Source: Burkholderiaceae bacterium (GTDB lineage Bacteria; Pseudomonadota; Gammaproteobacteria; Burkholderiales; Burkholderiaceae_F). Taken from it: a stretch of 64,000 nucleotides of DNA. The DNA lies in the NCBI GenBank assembly GCA_022843955.1, contig JALHMQ010000008.1, positions 62,001 to 126,000 of the forward strand, written 5' to 3'. Each line of letters starts with the position of its first letter. The stretch's first letter is position 1. The notes beneath the pieces were generated by a model. That model was not told where the DNA came from. It was given only the letters and a program-made list of their open reading frames with translations, and did not search any database. A program made the translations under genes and the position numbers. Below are positions 50,943-58,584 of this stretch, one piece after another.

Positions 50943-53114
50943 TCAGTAGTCGAGCCGATGCACCTCGACCTCCTTGCCGGCCACGTAGCTCAGCGCCTTG
51001 CCGATGATCGCCACCGAGTTGTCGAAGCAGCCGTGCGAGGCGGCGATGGTGCCGCCGCCGGTGGCGACCGACCCGGTGCGCAGCGTGTGGTCGATGCGGT
51101 TGGTGCGGTCGAGATCGTCGCCCAGCGTGGCCCAGAAGTCCTGCCATGCGCGCAGCTCATCGAGGACGGCGGGAGACCACATGTCGTCGGCCTTGCCGGG
51201 CTGTGCAGCCTCGCGGTCGAACACCTTTTCCAGGCCGAGGATCGGTGTCTTGTGCACCTCGAACGATCGGCTGACGAGGTACAGCAGCGACTTGCGATAG
51301 GGCCCCACGGAATCGTCGCGCTCGTTGGCGTCCGACAGCAGGTGCAGGTGCCAGGTCTTGGGATCGAGCGTGCCGCTGGCCACGGCATCGCCGTAATGCT
51401 CGAGTGCAAAGCCGGCGCTGCAGGCCGGCGCGAACAGGCGCAGGCTCGCGGCCTTGAGGCCCGCCTGCGCGAGCAGCGGCATCATGGCGCCGAGCACGAT
51501 GGCGCCGGCCGAGTGGCCGATCAGGTGCACCTCGAGCTTGGGCGTGTGCGCCGCCAGTCGCTGCACCTGCCGCACGATTTGAAAGCAGCCGCCGCGCTCG
51601 TCGCCGCTGGCGCGCGTGGCGTTGAGCTTCATCTGCTCCCACATCGCGCCGCCGGGGGCGCGCAGCAGCGGTTCGAGCAGGCGGTCGGTCTTCTCGGTGA
51701 GCTTGTCGGCCCAGCCGCGGGCCGGCGCGCGCGCACCGAAGCCGAGCTTGGCGAAGGTTTCTTCGGCGAGATCCGACACTGTCTCCAGGGGGCCGGAGCG
51801 CCAGGTGATGAACAGCGGATAGATACCGTTGGCGAGCGCGTAGGGGGCGAGGGCGCGGATGCGCGAGATCGACGCTTCCTCGCTGTTCAAGCCGCCGTGC
51901 GCGTAGATCAGCAGCTTGCCGCTGGCGTTGGCCTTCATCCATTCGAGCGGGCGATCGAACACGGCGGCTTCGAGTGCCTCGCGTTCATTGGCGGCGGTGA
52001 TGTCGTTGCACACCGGAAAGCCGCGGTCGAGCACGATCGCGTGGCGGTACGCGGCATCCGGGTCGAGCGGGCGCACCTGCGCCGGCACGTTGCGAAAGCG
52101 GCGCTCCAGCGAGTCGGCGCCACCGATCAGGCCGACCGGGCGGTCGACGCCGCCGGCGCCGCCTGCCGGCACCAGGAAGCGCGGTGCGCGCAGCGTGCGC
52201 TGGCCGGGCGTGCGCTGCGCGAGTGCCGCCTGCATGCGCGGCACGCCCAGCGTGAACACCCAGGCGTCTTCGCCGTGCGCAACCCAGTCTTCGTACGGCA
52301 GCAGCGCGAAGCCCTGGGTGCCCCAGTCGGTGCCCCAGGAGTTCTGCAGCACGAAGCCCAGTTCGTTGTAGCCCACCAGCGCGAACGCGTGGCCGCCCAT
52401 GTCCTTGGGCGAGGAAACGTGCTTGATGCGCACGAGATCGTCGTGCGCCTGCAGCTTCTTCCTCGACTTGACCGCCCAGCCCTCATGCGCGCCGCCGGAG
52501 CAGTAGATGGCGCCGGTCTCGACGATGGCGGCCTGCATGTCGACCACCGAGCGCGGGTCGATGCGGTAGTACACGCCGAGAGCGCTGCCGAGCGCATCGA
52601 CGTCCCAGTTGCGGTCCGGATCGTCGGCGTGCGCGAGGTCTTCCCTGGGCTTGCCGGGCTGGCGGTTGCCGTCGGCGTCGAGCATGGTCTTCCACAGGTC
52701 TTCGCGGCACACGCCGTGGCGGTGCCAGCCCTTGAGCGCGCCGCGGCAGCTGGAGCCTTCGTAGTCCTCGCCGGGCCACTCGTCGTACATGCGGGCGAGC
52801 TGGTAGAGCATGGCCGGGCTGGAGCGGCGGGCGGCGCTGATCGGCTGGCCGGCCACCAGTGCGTTGACTACGTGCAGGTAGTCGATCACCGCGGCGAGAC
52901 CAAAGCCGGTGCACGCTCCCTCGGCACCCTGGTCACGCACGCGGCCCGATTCGATGTAGGCGGGCAGCCACTCGTGGGCGTCGGCATCGCTGGGCCAGCG
53001 GCTCGGCAGTGACTTGAGCAGCGGCAGGTAGGGGCGGTCGCGCAGGTCGAGCCGGTCGGGGCGGGCGTCGAGCGTCAGCGCGCGTCCATCGATCCGGACT
53101 TTTCTGGTTGGCAT
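50943..53114 (-). CDS. C1 papain-like peptidase fused to an alpha/beta hydrolase
   Basis: 723 residues in two enzyme-like parts. Residues about 20-290 form a C1A papain-like peptidase: Cys68 in RDQGAEGACTGFGLAAVIDY, His242 in DMGGHAFALVGYN and Asn258 in VLQNSWGTDWGTQGF, with no pro-domain or signal peptide. Residues about 395-720 are an alpha/beta hydrolase-like domain with LLIYAHGGLNSEEASIS near 401 and nucleophile motif Ser535 in VHLIGHSAGAIVLGAMM. The cysteine peptidase triad appears complete; the hydrolase Ser elbow is clear. Cytoplasmic C1 peptidases joined to lipase-like domains are unusual in bacteria. No immunity or secretion genes are nearby. Function unknown. Confidence 0.85.
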   Translation of the reverse strand: MPTRKVRIDGRALTLDARPDRLDLRDRPYLPLLKSLPSRWPSDADAHEWLPAYIESGRVRDQGAEGACTGFGLAAVIDYLHVVNALVAGQPISAARRSSPAMLYQLARMYDEWPGEDYEGSSCRGALKGWHRHGVCREDLWKTMLDADGNRQPGKPREDLAHADDPDRNWDVDALGSALGVYYRIDPRSVVDMQAAIVETGAIYCSGGAHEGWAVKSRKKLQAHDDLVRIKHVSSPKDMGGHAFALVGYNELGFVLQNSWGTDWGTQGFALLPYEDWVAHGEDAWVFTLGVPRMQAALAQRTPGQRTLRAPRFLVPAGGAGGVDRPVGLIGGADSLERRFRNVPAQVRPLDPDAAYRHAIVLDRGFPVCNDITAANEREALEAAVFDRPLEWMKANASGKLLIYAHGGLNSEEASISRIRALAPYALANGIYPLFITWRSGPLETVSDLAEETFAKLGFGARAPARGWADKLTEKTDRLLEPLLRAPGGAMWEQMKLNATRASGDERGGCFQIVRQVQRLAAHTPKLEVHLIGHSAGAIVLGAMMPLLAQAGLKAASLRLFAPACSAGFALEHYGDAVASGTLDPKTWHLHLLSDANERDDSVGPYRKSLLYLVSRSFEVHKTPILGLEKVFDREAAQPGKADDMWSPAVLDELRAWQDFWATLGDDLDRTNRIDHTLRTGSVATGGGTIAASHGCFDNSVAIIGKALSYVAGKEVEVHRLDY

Positions 53115-53211
53115 GGTCGGGCTCCCGGCAGTGGAGCCGCCACACTAGTTCGCGCCTGCGGCGCCTGCAACGCGAATCATCGGCAGCCGAGCGGCTGGAT
53201 GCTGCTGCAAC

Positions 53212-53598
53212 TCAGCGCAGCGCGCTGCAGGCAATGAGCGTGGTGCTGCCGGCGCTCAGCGCAATCCAGCGCGACAGCGGCTCGCACAGGTGGTCGATGC
53301 ACAGCGTGTAGTCGCTGCCGTGCTCGCTGCGGGCGAGCGTGAGTTGCGGCAGCTCAGGCAGTGGCTCGGGTCGGTGGTGCCAGCGGCCGTTGCGCAACAC
53401 GGCACCGGGCGGCGGCTCCATGCCGGCGCCGGAGCCCTGTACGCGTGACTCGGTCAGCCGCAGGCGGGTACCGACCCCCTGGTAGTCCTCTTCCCAGACG
53501 ATCTTCTCGATCGTGTGGGTCCAGCGCAACGTGACGTGGCCGGTCGGCAGCGCCACCTGCAGGGTGCCGGCGACCAGGCACAGCAGCGCGGTGCTCAT
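53212..53598 (-). CDS. DUF1850 domain protein
   Basis: 128 residues. A short hydrophobic N terminus (MSTALLCLVAGTLQVAL) is followed by the DUF1850 core: TIEKIVWEEDYQGVGTRL, LTESRVQGSGAGMEPPPGAV and a final CIDHLCEPLSRWI segment with two Cys. DUF1850 genes usually accompany TAXI-type TRAP transporter genes, but none is adjacent here, so this copy is an orphan in the window. It is probably exported. Confidence 0.85.
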   Translation of the reverse strand: MSTALLCLVAGTLQVALPTGHVTLRWTHTIEKIVWEEDYQGVGTRLRLTESRVQGSGAGMEPPPGAVLRNGRWHHRPEPLPELPQLTLARSEHGSDYTLCIDHLCEPLSRWIALSAGSTTLIACSALR

Positions 53599-53727
53599 GG
53601 TGTGCAGCGCGCCGCCGCCCGGCTCACTTCACCGGCGCCGCGGGGACTGCGCCCGAACGCCACTGGTGGCGCGTGCGAATGCCGGCGTCACTCAGGAGAA
53701 CTGCGTGGTCGGAGCGCCTCGTGCCGA

Positions 53728-55386
53728 CTAGAACCCGGCAGCCAGGCCGTCGCGCCGCGAATCGCTGGCCGCCACGTAGCCCTCCACCGACGGGTCGCCC
53801 TGGCGCCAGATGAACTGGCCGGCGCCGAAGTCCATGTAGCTGTCGAACGCCCGCGTGATCTGGTGGCCGCGGGCGGCGAGTTCGTTGGCCACACCGACCG
53901 GCATCGCGTTCTCGATCTCGATGTCCACGCCCTGCATGAACTTCCAGCGCGGTGCGTCGCACGCGGCCTGCGGCTGCTGGCCGGCGACCAGCATGCGCGT
54001 GAGGGTCTGCACGTGACCCTGCGGCTGCATGTTGCCGCCCATCACGCCGAAGCTCATCTGTGGTGTCTGCTGCTTGCCGGTGCCCTTCATCAGGAACGCC
54101 GGGATGATGGTGTGGAACGGCCGGTGCAGCGGCCGCACCACGTTGGGGCTGGCCGGATTCATGCTGAAGCCGTGCCCGCGATTCTGCAGCGACACGCCGT
54201 AGCCTGGCACCACGATGCCCGAGCCGAAACCCATGTAGTTGGACTGGATCAGCGACACCATCATGCCGTTGCGATCGGCGGTGGTGAGGTAGATGGTCCC
54301 GCCCTTGGGCGGCGTGCCGGCCGAAAACGCCTGCGCGCGCTTCATGTCGATCAGCTTGGCGCGCTCGGCAAGATAGGCGTCATCGAGCATCTGCTCGGGC
54401 CGCACCTGCATGCCGCGCGGGTCGGCCACGTGGGCGTAGGTGTCGGCAAAGCCGAGCTTCATCGCCTCGATCATCACGTGCTGCCAGTCAGCTGAGTCGA
54501 CCGCGTACTCGGCCAGTTGCGTGTGCTTGAGGATGCCCAGGCAGGACAGCGCGGCGATGCCCTGGCCGTTGGGCGGGATCTCATGCAGCGTGTAGCGATG
54601 GCCGTCGCGCGCTGGAAAATCCATGCTCACCGTGCCGACCCAGCCGGCGGTCTGCACGTAGTCCCAGAAGGCGGCAAAGTCGCTCTCGGTGATTGCGCCG
54701 CCCGTCTCGCGCGCGTACTTGGCGATAGCCGCGGCAATCTCGCCGCGATAGAACGCTTCGCCGCCCTGCTCGGCGAGCAGGCGCAGCGTGCGCGCGGCGC
54801 CGGCGAGCGTGAAGTGCTCGCCCACGTGCGGTGCGCGCCCGCGCGGCAGGAAGTGCTCGGCAAAGCCGGGGTACTCGCGCAGCAGCGGCTCGGCCATGCG
54901 CCATTTGTCCTGTGTGATCGGACTGACGGCGAAGCCGCGCTCGGCGTAATCGATCGCCGGCGCCAGCACGTCGGCAAACGGCAGGTGGCCGAGCTTCTTG
55001 TGCAGCAGCGACCAGCCGGCGACCGCGCCGGGCACGGTCACCGTGTCCCAGCCGCGCAGCGGGCGGGTGGCGGCCAGGTCATCGCCATACTTGTTGCGGA
55101 AGAAGTCGAGCGACCAGGCGGCCGGCGCAATGCCGCTGGCGTTCAGGCCATGCAGCTGCGTGCCGTCCCAGACGATCGCGAAGTTGTCGGAGCCCAAGCC
55201 GTTGGAGCACGGCTCGGTCTGCGCGATGACCGCCGCCGCGGCGATGGCGGCGTCCACCGCGTTGCCGCCATTGGCGAGGATGCGCAGGCCCGCCTGCGCG
55301 GCCAGCGGCTGGCTGGTGGCGACGATGTTGCGCGCAAAGACCGGCGTGCGCGTGCTGGGATAGGGATTGGTCCAGTCGAAGTTCAC
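53728..55386 (-). CDS. Gamma-glutamyltransferase family (Ntn) hydrolase
   Basis: 552 residues from a GTG at 55386 (VNFDWTNPYPSTRTPVFARN), overlapping the stop of the NYN gene by 4 bp. The N-terminal GGT signature includes GGNAVDAAIAAAAVIAQTEP and GLGSDNFAIVWDG; the middle has LAAFWDYVQTAGW-type segments. The autoprocessing nucleophile is most likely Thr364 in PPKGGTIYLTTADRNGMMVS, followed by QNRGHGFSMNPASPN and MSFGVMGGNMQPQGHVQ. There is no signal peptide, which points to the cytoplasmic YwrD-like or acylase branch of the family. It transfers or hydrolyses gamma-glutamyl amides, but the substrate is unknown. It is the last gene of the Bug-NYN-GGT operon. Confidence 0.92.
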   Translation of the reverse strand: MNFDWTNPYPSTRTPVFARNIVATSQPLAAQAGLRILANGGNAVDAAIAAAAVIAQTEPCSNGLGSDNFAIVWDGTQLHGLNASGIAPAAWSLDFFRNKYGDDLAATRPLRGWDTVTVPGAVAGWSLLHKKLGHLPFADVLAPAIDYAERGFAVSPITQDKWRMAEPLLREYPGFAEHFLPRGRAPHVGEHFTLAGAARTLRLLAEQGGEAFYRGEIAAAIAKYARETGGAITESDFAAFWDYVQTAGWVGTVSMDFPARDGHRYTLHEIPPNGQGIAALSCLGILKHTQLAEYAVDSADWQHVMIEAMKLGFADTYAHVADPRGMQVRPEQMLDDAYLAERAKLIDMKRAQAFSAGTPPKGGTIYLTTADRNGMMVSLIQSNYMGFGSGIVVPGYGVSLQNRGHGFSMNPASPNVVRPLHRPFHTIIPAFLMKGTGKQQTPQMSFGVMGGNMQPQGHVQTLTRMLVAGQQPQAACDAPRWKFMQGVDIEIENAMPVGVANELAARGHQITRAFDSYMDFGAGQFIWRQGDPSVEGYVAASDSRRDGLAAGF

Positions 55387-56279
55387 TTCTTGGCTGCCTT
55401 GTCGGTGTCGGTTTTCTTGCGTCCGCCCCCGCGGCGGCCGCCTCGCTTGCTGCTCTTGGGTGCGTCGGCGCTGGCGCTGGCGGGCTCGGTCTTGCTCTCG
55501 CTGACCCGGGTCTCGGTGCCGGTGTGCTCGGCGACCTTGCCTTCGGCGTGCTTGCGCCGGCTGCGCAGCCACAGGTGCTTGTGACCCTGCGGCCCGGGGC
55601 GTTCCTCGAGTTCGAAGATGCCGATCTCCTCGATCAGCGGGCGCAGCCGCGAGAAGCCATAGACGCGCGGATCGAAGTCGGACTCCTGCTGCGCCATGCG
55701 CGAGCCGACGTCGCCCAGCTGCGCCCAGCCGGTCTCGTCGGCCGAGGCGTCGACCACCCGCCGCAACAGCGTGGCCAGTTGCGGATCGCTCTTGAGGGTC
55801 TTCATCGGCGGCGCCTTGGCACTGCCGCTTTCGCCGCGGCCCATCAGCACGTCGGTGAAGACAAAGCGGTCGCAGGCGGCAATGAACGGGCGCGGCGTCT
55901 TGCTCTCGCCGAAGCCGTACACCGGCACGCCCTGCTCGCGGATGCGGCTGGCCAGGCGCGTGAAGTCGCTGTCGCTCGATACCAGGCAGAAGCCGTCGAG
56001 CCGGCCCGCATGCAAGAGGTCCATGGCGTCGATGATCATCGCGCTGTCGGTGGCGTTCTTGCCGGTGGTGTTGCGGAACTGCTGGATCGGCACGATCGAA
56101 TGCTCGGCCAGCACCGCCTTCCAGGAACCCAGGTTGGGCAGCGTCCAGTCACCATAGATGCGGCGCACGGTGGCCGCGCCGTAGTTGGCGATCTCTGCCA
56201 GCAGCGGCGTGATCACGCTGGCCGAGACGTTGTCGGCATCGATCAGAACCGCCAGGCGCTGCGGAGCGTTGTTGTTCAT
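55383..56279 (-). CDS. NYN (PIN-like) RNase with OST-HTH/LOTUS domain and basic tail
   Basis: 298 residues. The NYN nuclease domain covers about 8-145, with acidic residues in LAVLIDADNVSASV, TDSAMIIDAMDLL and FCLVSSDSDFTRLASRIREQ; the extended set of Asp residues fits an active LabA/VPA0323-like nuclease. An OST-HTH/LOTUS domain lies at about 160-240 (WAQLGDVGSRMAQQESDFDP, RVYGFSRLRPLIEEI). The tail is strongly basic (SKRGGRRGGGRKK) and could bind RNA. It starts 4 bp after the Bug gene and overlaps the GGT start. Cytoplasmic. Confidence 0.9.
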   Translation of the reverse strand: MNNNAPQRLAVLIDADNVSASVITPLLAEIANYGAATVRRIYGDWTLPNLGSWKAVLAEHSIVPIQQFRNTTGKNATDSAMIIDAMDLLHAGRLDGFCLVSSDSDFTRLASRIREQGVPVYGFGESKTPRPFIAACDRFVFTDVLMGRGESGSAKAPPMKTLKSDPQLATLLRRVVDASADETGWAQLGDVGSRMAQQESDFDPRVYGFSRLRPLIEEIGIFELEERPGPQGHKHLWLRSRRKHAEGKVAEHTGTETRVSESKTEPASASADAPKSSKRGGRRGGGRKKTDTDKAAKK

Positions 56280-56283
56280 GTTG

Positions 56284-57270
56284 TTACTCCGATGTGATGC
56301 GACGTTCCTTGATGAGCTTGGCCCATTTGAACGTGTCGGTGACCACCACCTGCGCGAACTGCGCGGGGGTGCCGCCGGCGGCGTCGTAGCCGAGCGTCTT
56401 CAGGCGCTCGATGAAGACGGGCGTCTGCAGGATGGTGTTGATCTCGGTGTTCAGGCGCGCGGTCGCCTCGGCCGGCATGCCCTTGGGGCCGAACACGCCG
56501 AACCAGGTGGTCGAGTCGAAGCCCGGCACCGTGTCGGCCACCGTGGGCAGGTCGGGCAGCAGGGTCGAGCGGGTGAGCGAGGTCACCGCGAGCGCCTTGA
56601 CGCGGCCGTCGCGCAGATGCGGCAGCGCCGAGGCGATGTTGTCGAACAGCAGGTGGATCTGGCCGCTGACCATGTCCGGGATCACGAGCGCGGTGCCGCG
56701 ATAGGGGATGTGGACGACGAACGTGCCGGTCATGGACTTGAACAGCTCGCCGGTCAGGTGAACGATGGTGCCGTTGCCGCTGGAACCGTAGTTGTACTGG
56801 CCCGGCTTGGCCTTGAGCAGCGTGATCAGGTCGGCCACGCTGCGCGCCGCCACGTTCGGCGCCACCAGCAGCACATTGGCCGAATTGGCAACGTGCGCGA
56901 TCGGCGTGAAGTCCGACCGGGCGTCATAGGGGATCTTCGGATTGAGGCTCGGTCCGATCGAGTGGGTGGAACTGGTGGCCATCTGGATCGTGTAGCCATC
57001 GGGCGCGCTCTTGGCGACCAGATCGCTGCCGAGCGCACCGCCGGCGCCCGGCCGGTTCTCCACCACCACCGGCTGCTTGAGCCGCTCGCTCAACTGGCGG
57101 GCCAGTTCACGCGACAGGATGTCGGTGGCACCGGCCGGCGGAAACGGCACCACCAGGCGCACTTGGCGGGTCGGATAGGCGGTCTGCGCGCGCGCCGGCG
57201 TGCCGTTCATCGCAAACGGCGCGGCCAGGGCACCGAGCAGCACGGCACGGCGTGAATTGCAGTTGGGCAC
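56284..57270 (-). CDS. Bug/TctC family periplasmic solute-binding protein
   Basis: 328 residues from a GTG at 57270 (VPNCNSRRAVLLGALAAPFA), chosen because it gives a normal signal peptide and family length. The Bug fold is clear: RLVVPFPPAGATDILSRELA, VVVENRPGAGGALGSDLVAK, PDGYTIQM, YNYGSSGNGTIVHLTGELFK and the C-terminal STTWFGVFGPKGMPAEATAR. Most such receptors bind carboxylates or amino acids and many have no dedicated membrane partner, as here. It heads a three-gene minus-strand operon with the NYN and GGT genes, an unexpected mix. Confidence 0.9.
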   Translation of the reverse strand: MPNCNSRRAVLLGALAAPFAMNGTPARAQTAYPTRQVRLVVPFPPAGATDILSRELARQLSERLKQPVVVENRPGAGGALGSDLVAKSAPDGYTIQMATSSTHSIGPSLNPKIPYDARSDFTPIAHVANSANVLLVAPNVAARSVADLITLLKAKPGQYNYGSSGNGTIVHLTGELFKSMTGTFVVHIPYRGTALVIPDMVSGQIHLLFDNIASALPHLRDGRVKALAVTSLTRSTLLPDLPTVADTVPGFDSTTWFGVFGPKGMPAEATARLNTEINTILQTPVFIERLKTLGYDAAGGTPAQFAQVVVTDTFKWAKLIKERRITSE

Positions 57271-57354
57271 GATGAACTGTCCTAAAGCAGGCGTGAACGG
57301 CCGATTGTGCCAGTCCGGCGCTGTCTGCCGCGGCAGCAATCTCATCGCGCCGCG

Positions 57355-57405
57355 CGCACTTCGTCGCAATCCGCTCGCGGCGCGGTGCGTGGATTTCTAC
57401 AGTTC
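57355..57405 (+). promoter_or_regulatory. Conserved upstream element of the first 76-residue paralogue
   Basis: CGCACTTC, TCGCAA-x-CCGCTCG, CGCG and AGTTC occur in the same order and spacing as in the element before the second paralogue (58059-58109): 37 bases from TCGCAA to AGTTC in both. The similarity is much stronger than in the surrounding non-coding DNA. It is probably a shared promoter or regulator site; the sigma factor is unknown. Confidence 0.6.
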
Positions 57406-57452
57406 CACCCATCGAGCACGCCTCGCCACCCACTGCAACGAGAGGAACCGAC

Positions 57453-57683
57453 ATGACCGCCATCACCACCCACCGCCCGCTGACCGTCCGCCTGGCAAGC
57501 GGCGCCCTGGCCGTGATGATGAGCCTGGGCATCTTTGCCGTCGTGAGCGAATCGCTGCACATGGAGCGCATGGGCCATGGCGCGCCGTTGGTGCAACTTG
57601 AGCCGGTGACGGTGACTGCGCAGCGGGTGGCGATCGACGCGGCGACCTTCGCTGCCACATCGAGCCAGACCCGCGCGAACTGA
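57453..57683 (+). CDS. Small single-pass protein, paralogue of the gene at 58169
   Basis: 76 residues with GAGAGGA as ribosome site. A membrane segment (LASGALAVMMSLGIFAVVSE) is followed by HMERMGHGAPLVQLEPVTVT and an Ala/Thr-rich end closing in TRAN. It aligns end to end with the 76-residue product at 58169-58399: both share the hydrophobic segment, a VxSE(S/Q)LHxER motif, GxGAPxVxLExVTVTAxR and the final RAN. No domain is known. A clear intrinsic terminator follows, so it is monocistronic. Confidence 0.75.
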   Translation: MTAITTHRPLTVRLASGALAVMMSLGIFAVVSESLHMERMGHGAPLVQLEPVTVTAQRVAIDAATFAATSSQTRAN

Positions 57684-57708
57684 TCGACCCCTCAGTGCTC
57701 GATCAGAA

Positions 57709-57738
57709 CAGGCGCCCTTCGGGGCGCCTGTTTTCTTT
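57709..57738 (+). terminator. Intrinsic terminator of the first 76-residue gene
   Basis: CAGGCGCCC TTCG GGGCGCCTG is a perfect 9-bp stem with a TTCG loop (57709-57730), followed by TTTTCTTTT. It lies 26 bp after the stop codon. Confidence 0.92.
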
Positions 57739-58058
57739 TGTGGCAGTGACTTGACGAGGCGCGTCGGTCCGCTTGAATGCGTACGACATGCGGCTTTCTC
57801 CTGGCGCACATGGGTTTGTCACTCGGTCAGTCGCGTCAAGTGACCATCGCCACGCGCGAGATGCGGGATCGACGACCTCGCAACCGATGACACATGAACG
57901 CCGTTCGTCGCACATGACGCGATCGTGCCTGCGCGTGCCGCGGCGGACCCATCGCTGATCGACGGCGACTGGGCGCGACCAATCGGCGAAATCGCGGCGT
58001 CAACGGCGTCCGTCGGCCGCGCCGGCGACGCTGGTGCATCCGCAGCGCACGCCGCCAA

Positions 58059-58109
58059 CGCACTTCATCGCAAACCGCTCGAACCGCGCCGCCGTGCTGC
58101 CTAGAGTTC
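58059..58109 (+). promoter_or_regulatory. Conserved upstream element of the second 76-residue paralogue
   Basis: Matches the element at 57355-57405: CGCACTTC, TCGCAAACCGCTCG, a CGCG step and AGTTC, again with 37 bases from TCGCAA to AGTTC. The conservation of spacing suggests both genes answer to the same regulator. Confidence 0.6.
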
Positions 58110-58168
58110 GTTCATCGGCAACGCATCAGCGCGCTGAGCGACGCAACAGAGCGGAAAGAGAGGCAGAC

Positions 58169-58399
58169 ATGAAACGCACCGACTACGCCAACACCCGCCC
58201 GACCACACGTCTGGCCGGTGCGCTGTTCGCCGCCACCATGACGCTGGCAGTCGTGTCCGTGCTCACGGAACAACTGCACGTCGAACGCTTTGGCCAGGGC
58301 GCGCCCGTGGTAGAGCTCGAGCGGGTGACGGTGACTGCCACGCGGCCGGCGGGCGAGCGCGCCTTTGCGGCGGCGCCGACTTCCTCGCGCGCGAACTGA
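58169..58399 (+). CDS. Small single-pass protein, paralogue of the gene at 57453
   Basis: 76 residues from the ATG at 58169 with GAGAGG upstream. The membrane segment is LAGALFAATMTLAVVSVLTE, then HVERFGQGAPVVELERVTVT and a tail ending SSRAN. Length, layout and many residues match the paralogue 486 bp upstream, indicating tandem duplication of gene plus promoter. Function unknown; both could be small stress-response or membrane-associated peptides. Confidence 0.75.
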   Translation: MKRTDYANTRPTTRLAGALFAATMTLAVVSVLTEQLHVERFGQGAPVVELERVTVTATRPAGERAFAAAPTSSRAN

Positions 58400-58539
58400 T
58401 CGGCGAGATTGACCACGAAAGTAGTGGTCTGGCACGCCTGGTGAGTTCGATGCGGTGGAGGTGGCCTCGTGCGGGCACCGCCTGCTTGGCCTGAACGAGC
58501 CGGAGGAACGATCGGGGTCGAGACGCCGCTGCATGGACG

Positions 58540-58565
58540 AAAAAAAGCCCGGCAAGCCGGGCTTT
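58540..58565 (-). terminator. Intrinsic terminator of the tct operon
   Basis: On the minus strand AAAGCCCGGC TTGCCGGGCTTT forms a stem with a 2-4 nt loop followed by a run of T (seen as AAAAAAA on the plus strand at 58540-58546). It lies 20 bp after the tctA stop. Confidence 0.9.
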
Positions 58566-58584
58566 GGTCGAGCGTGTCGGTTGA

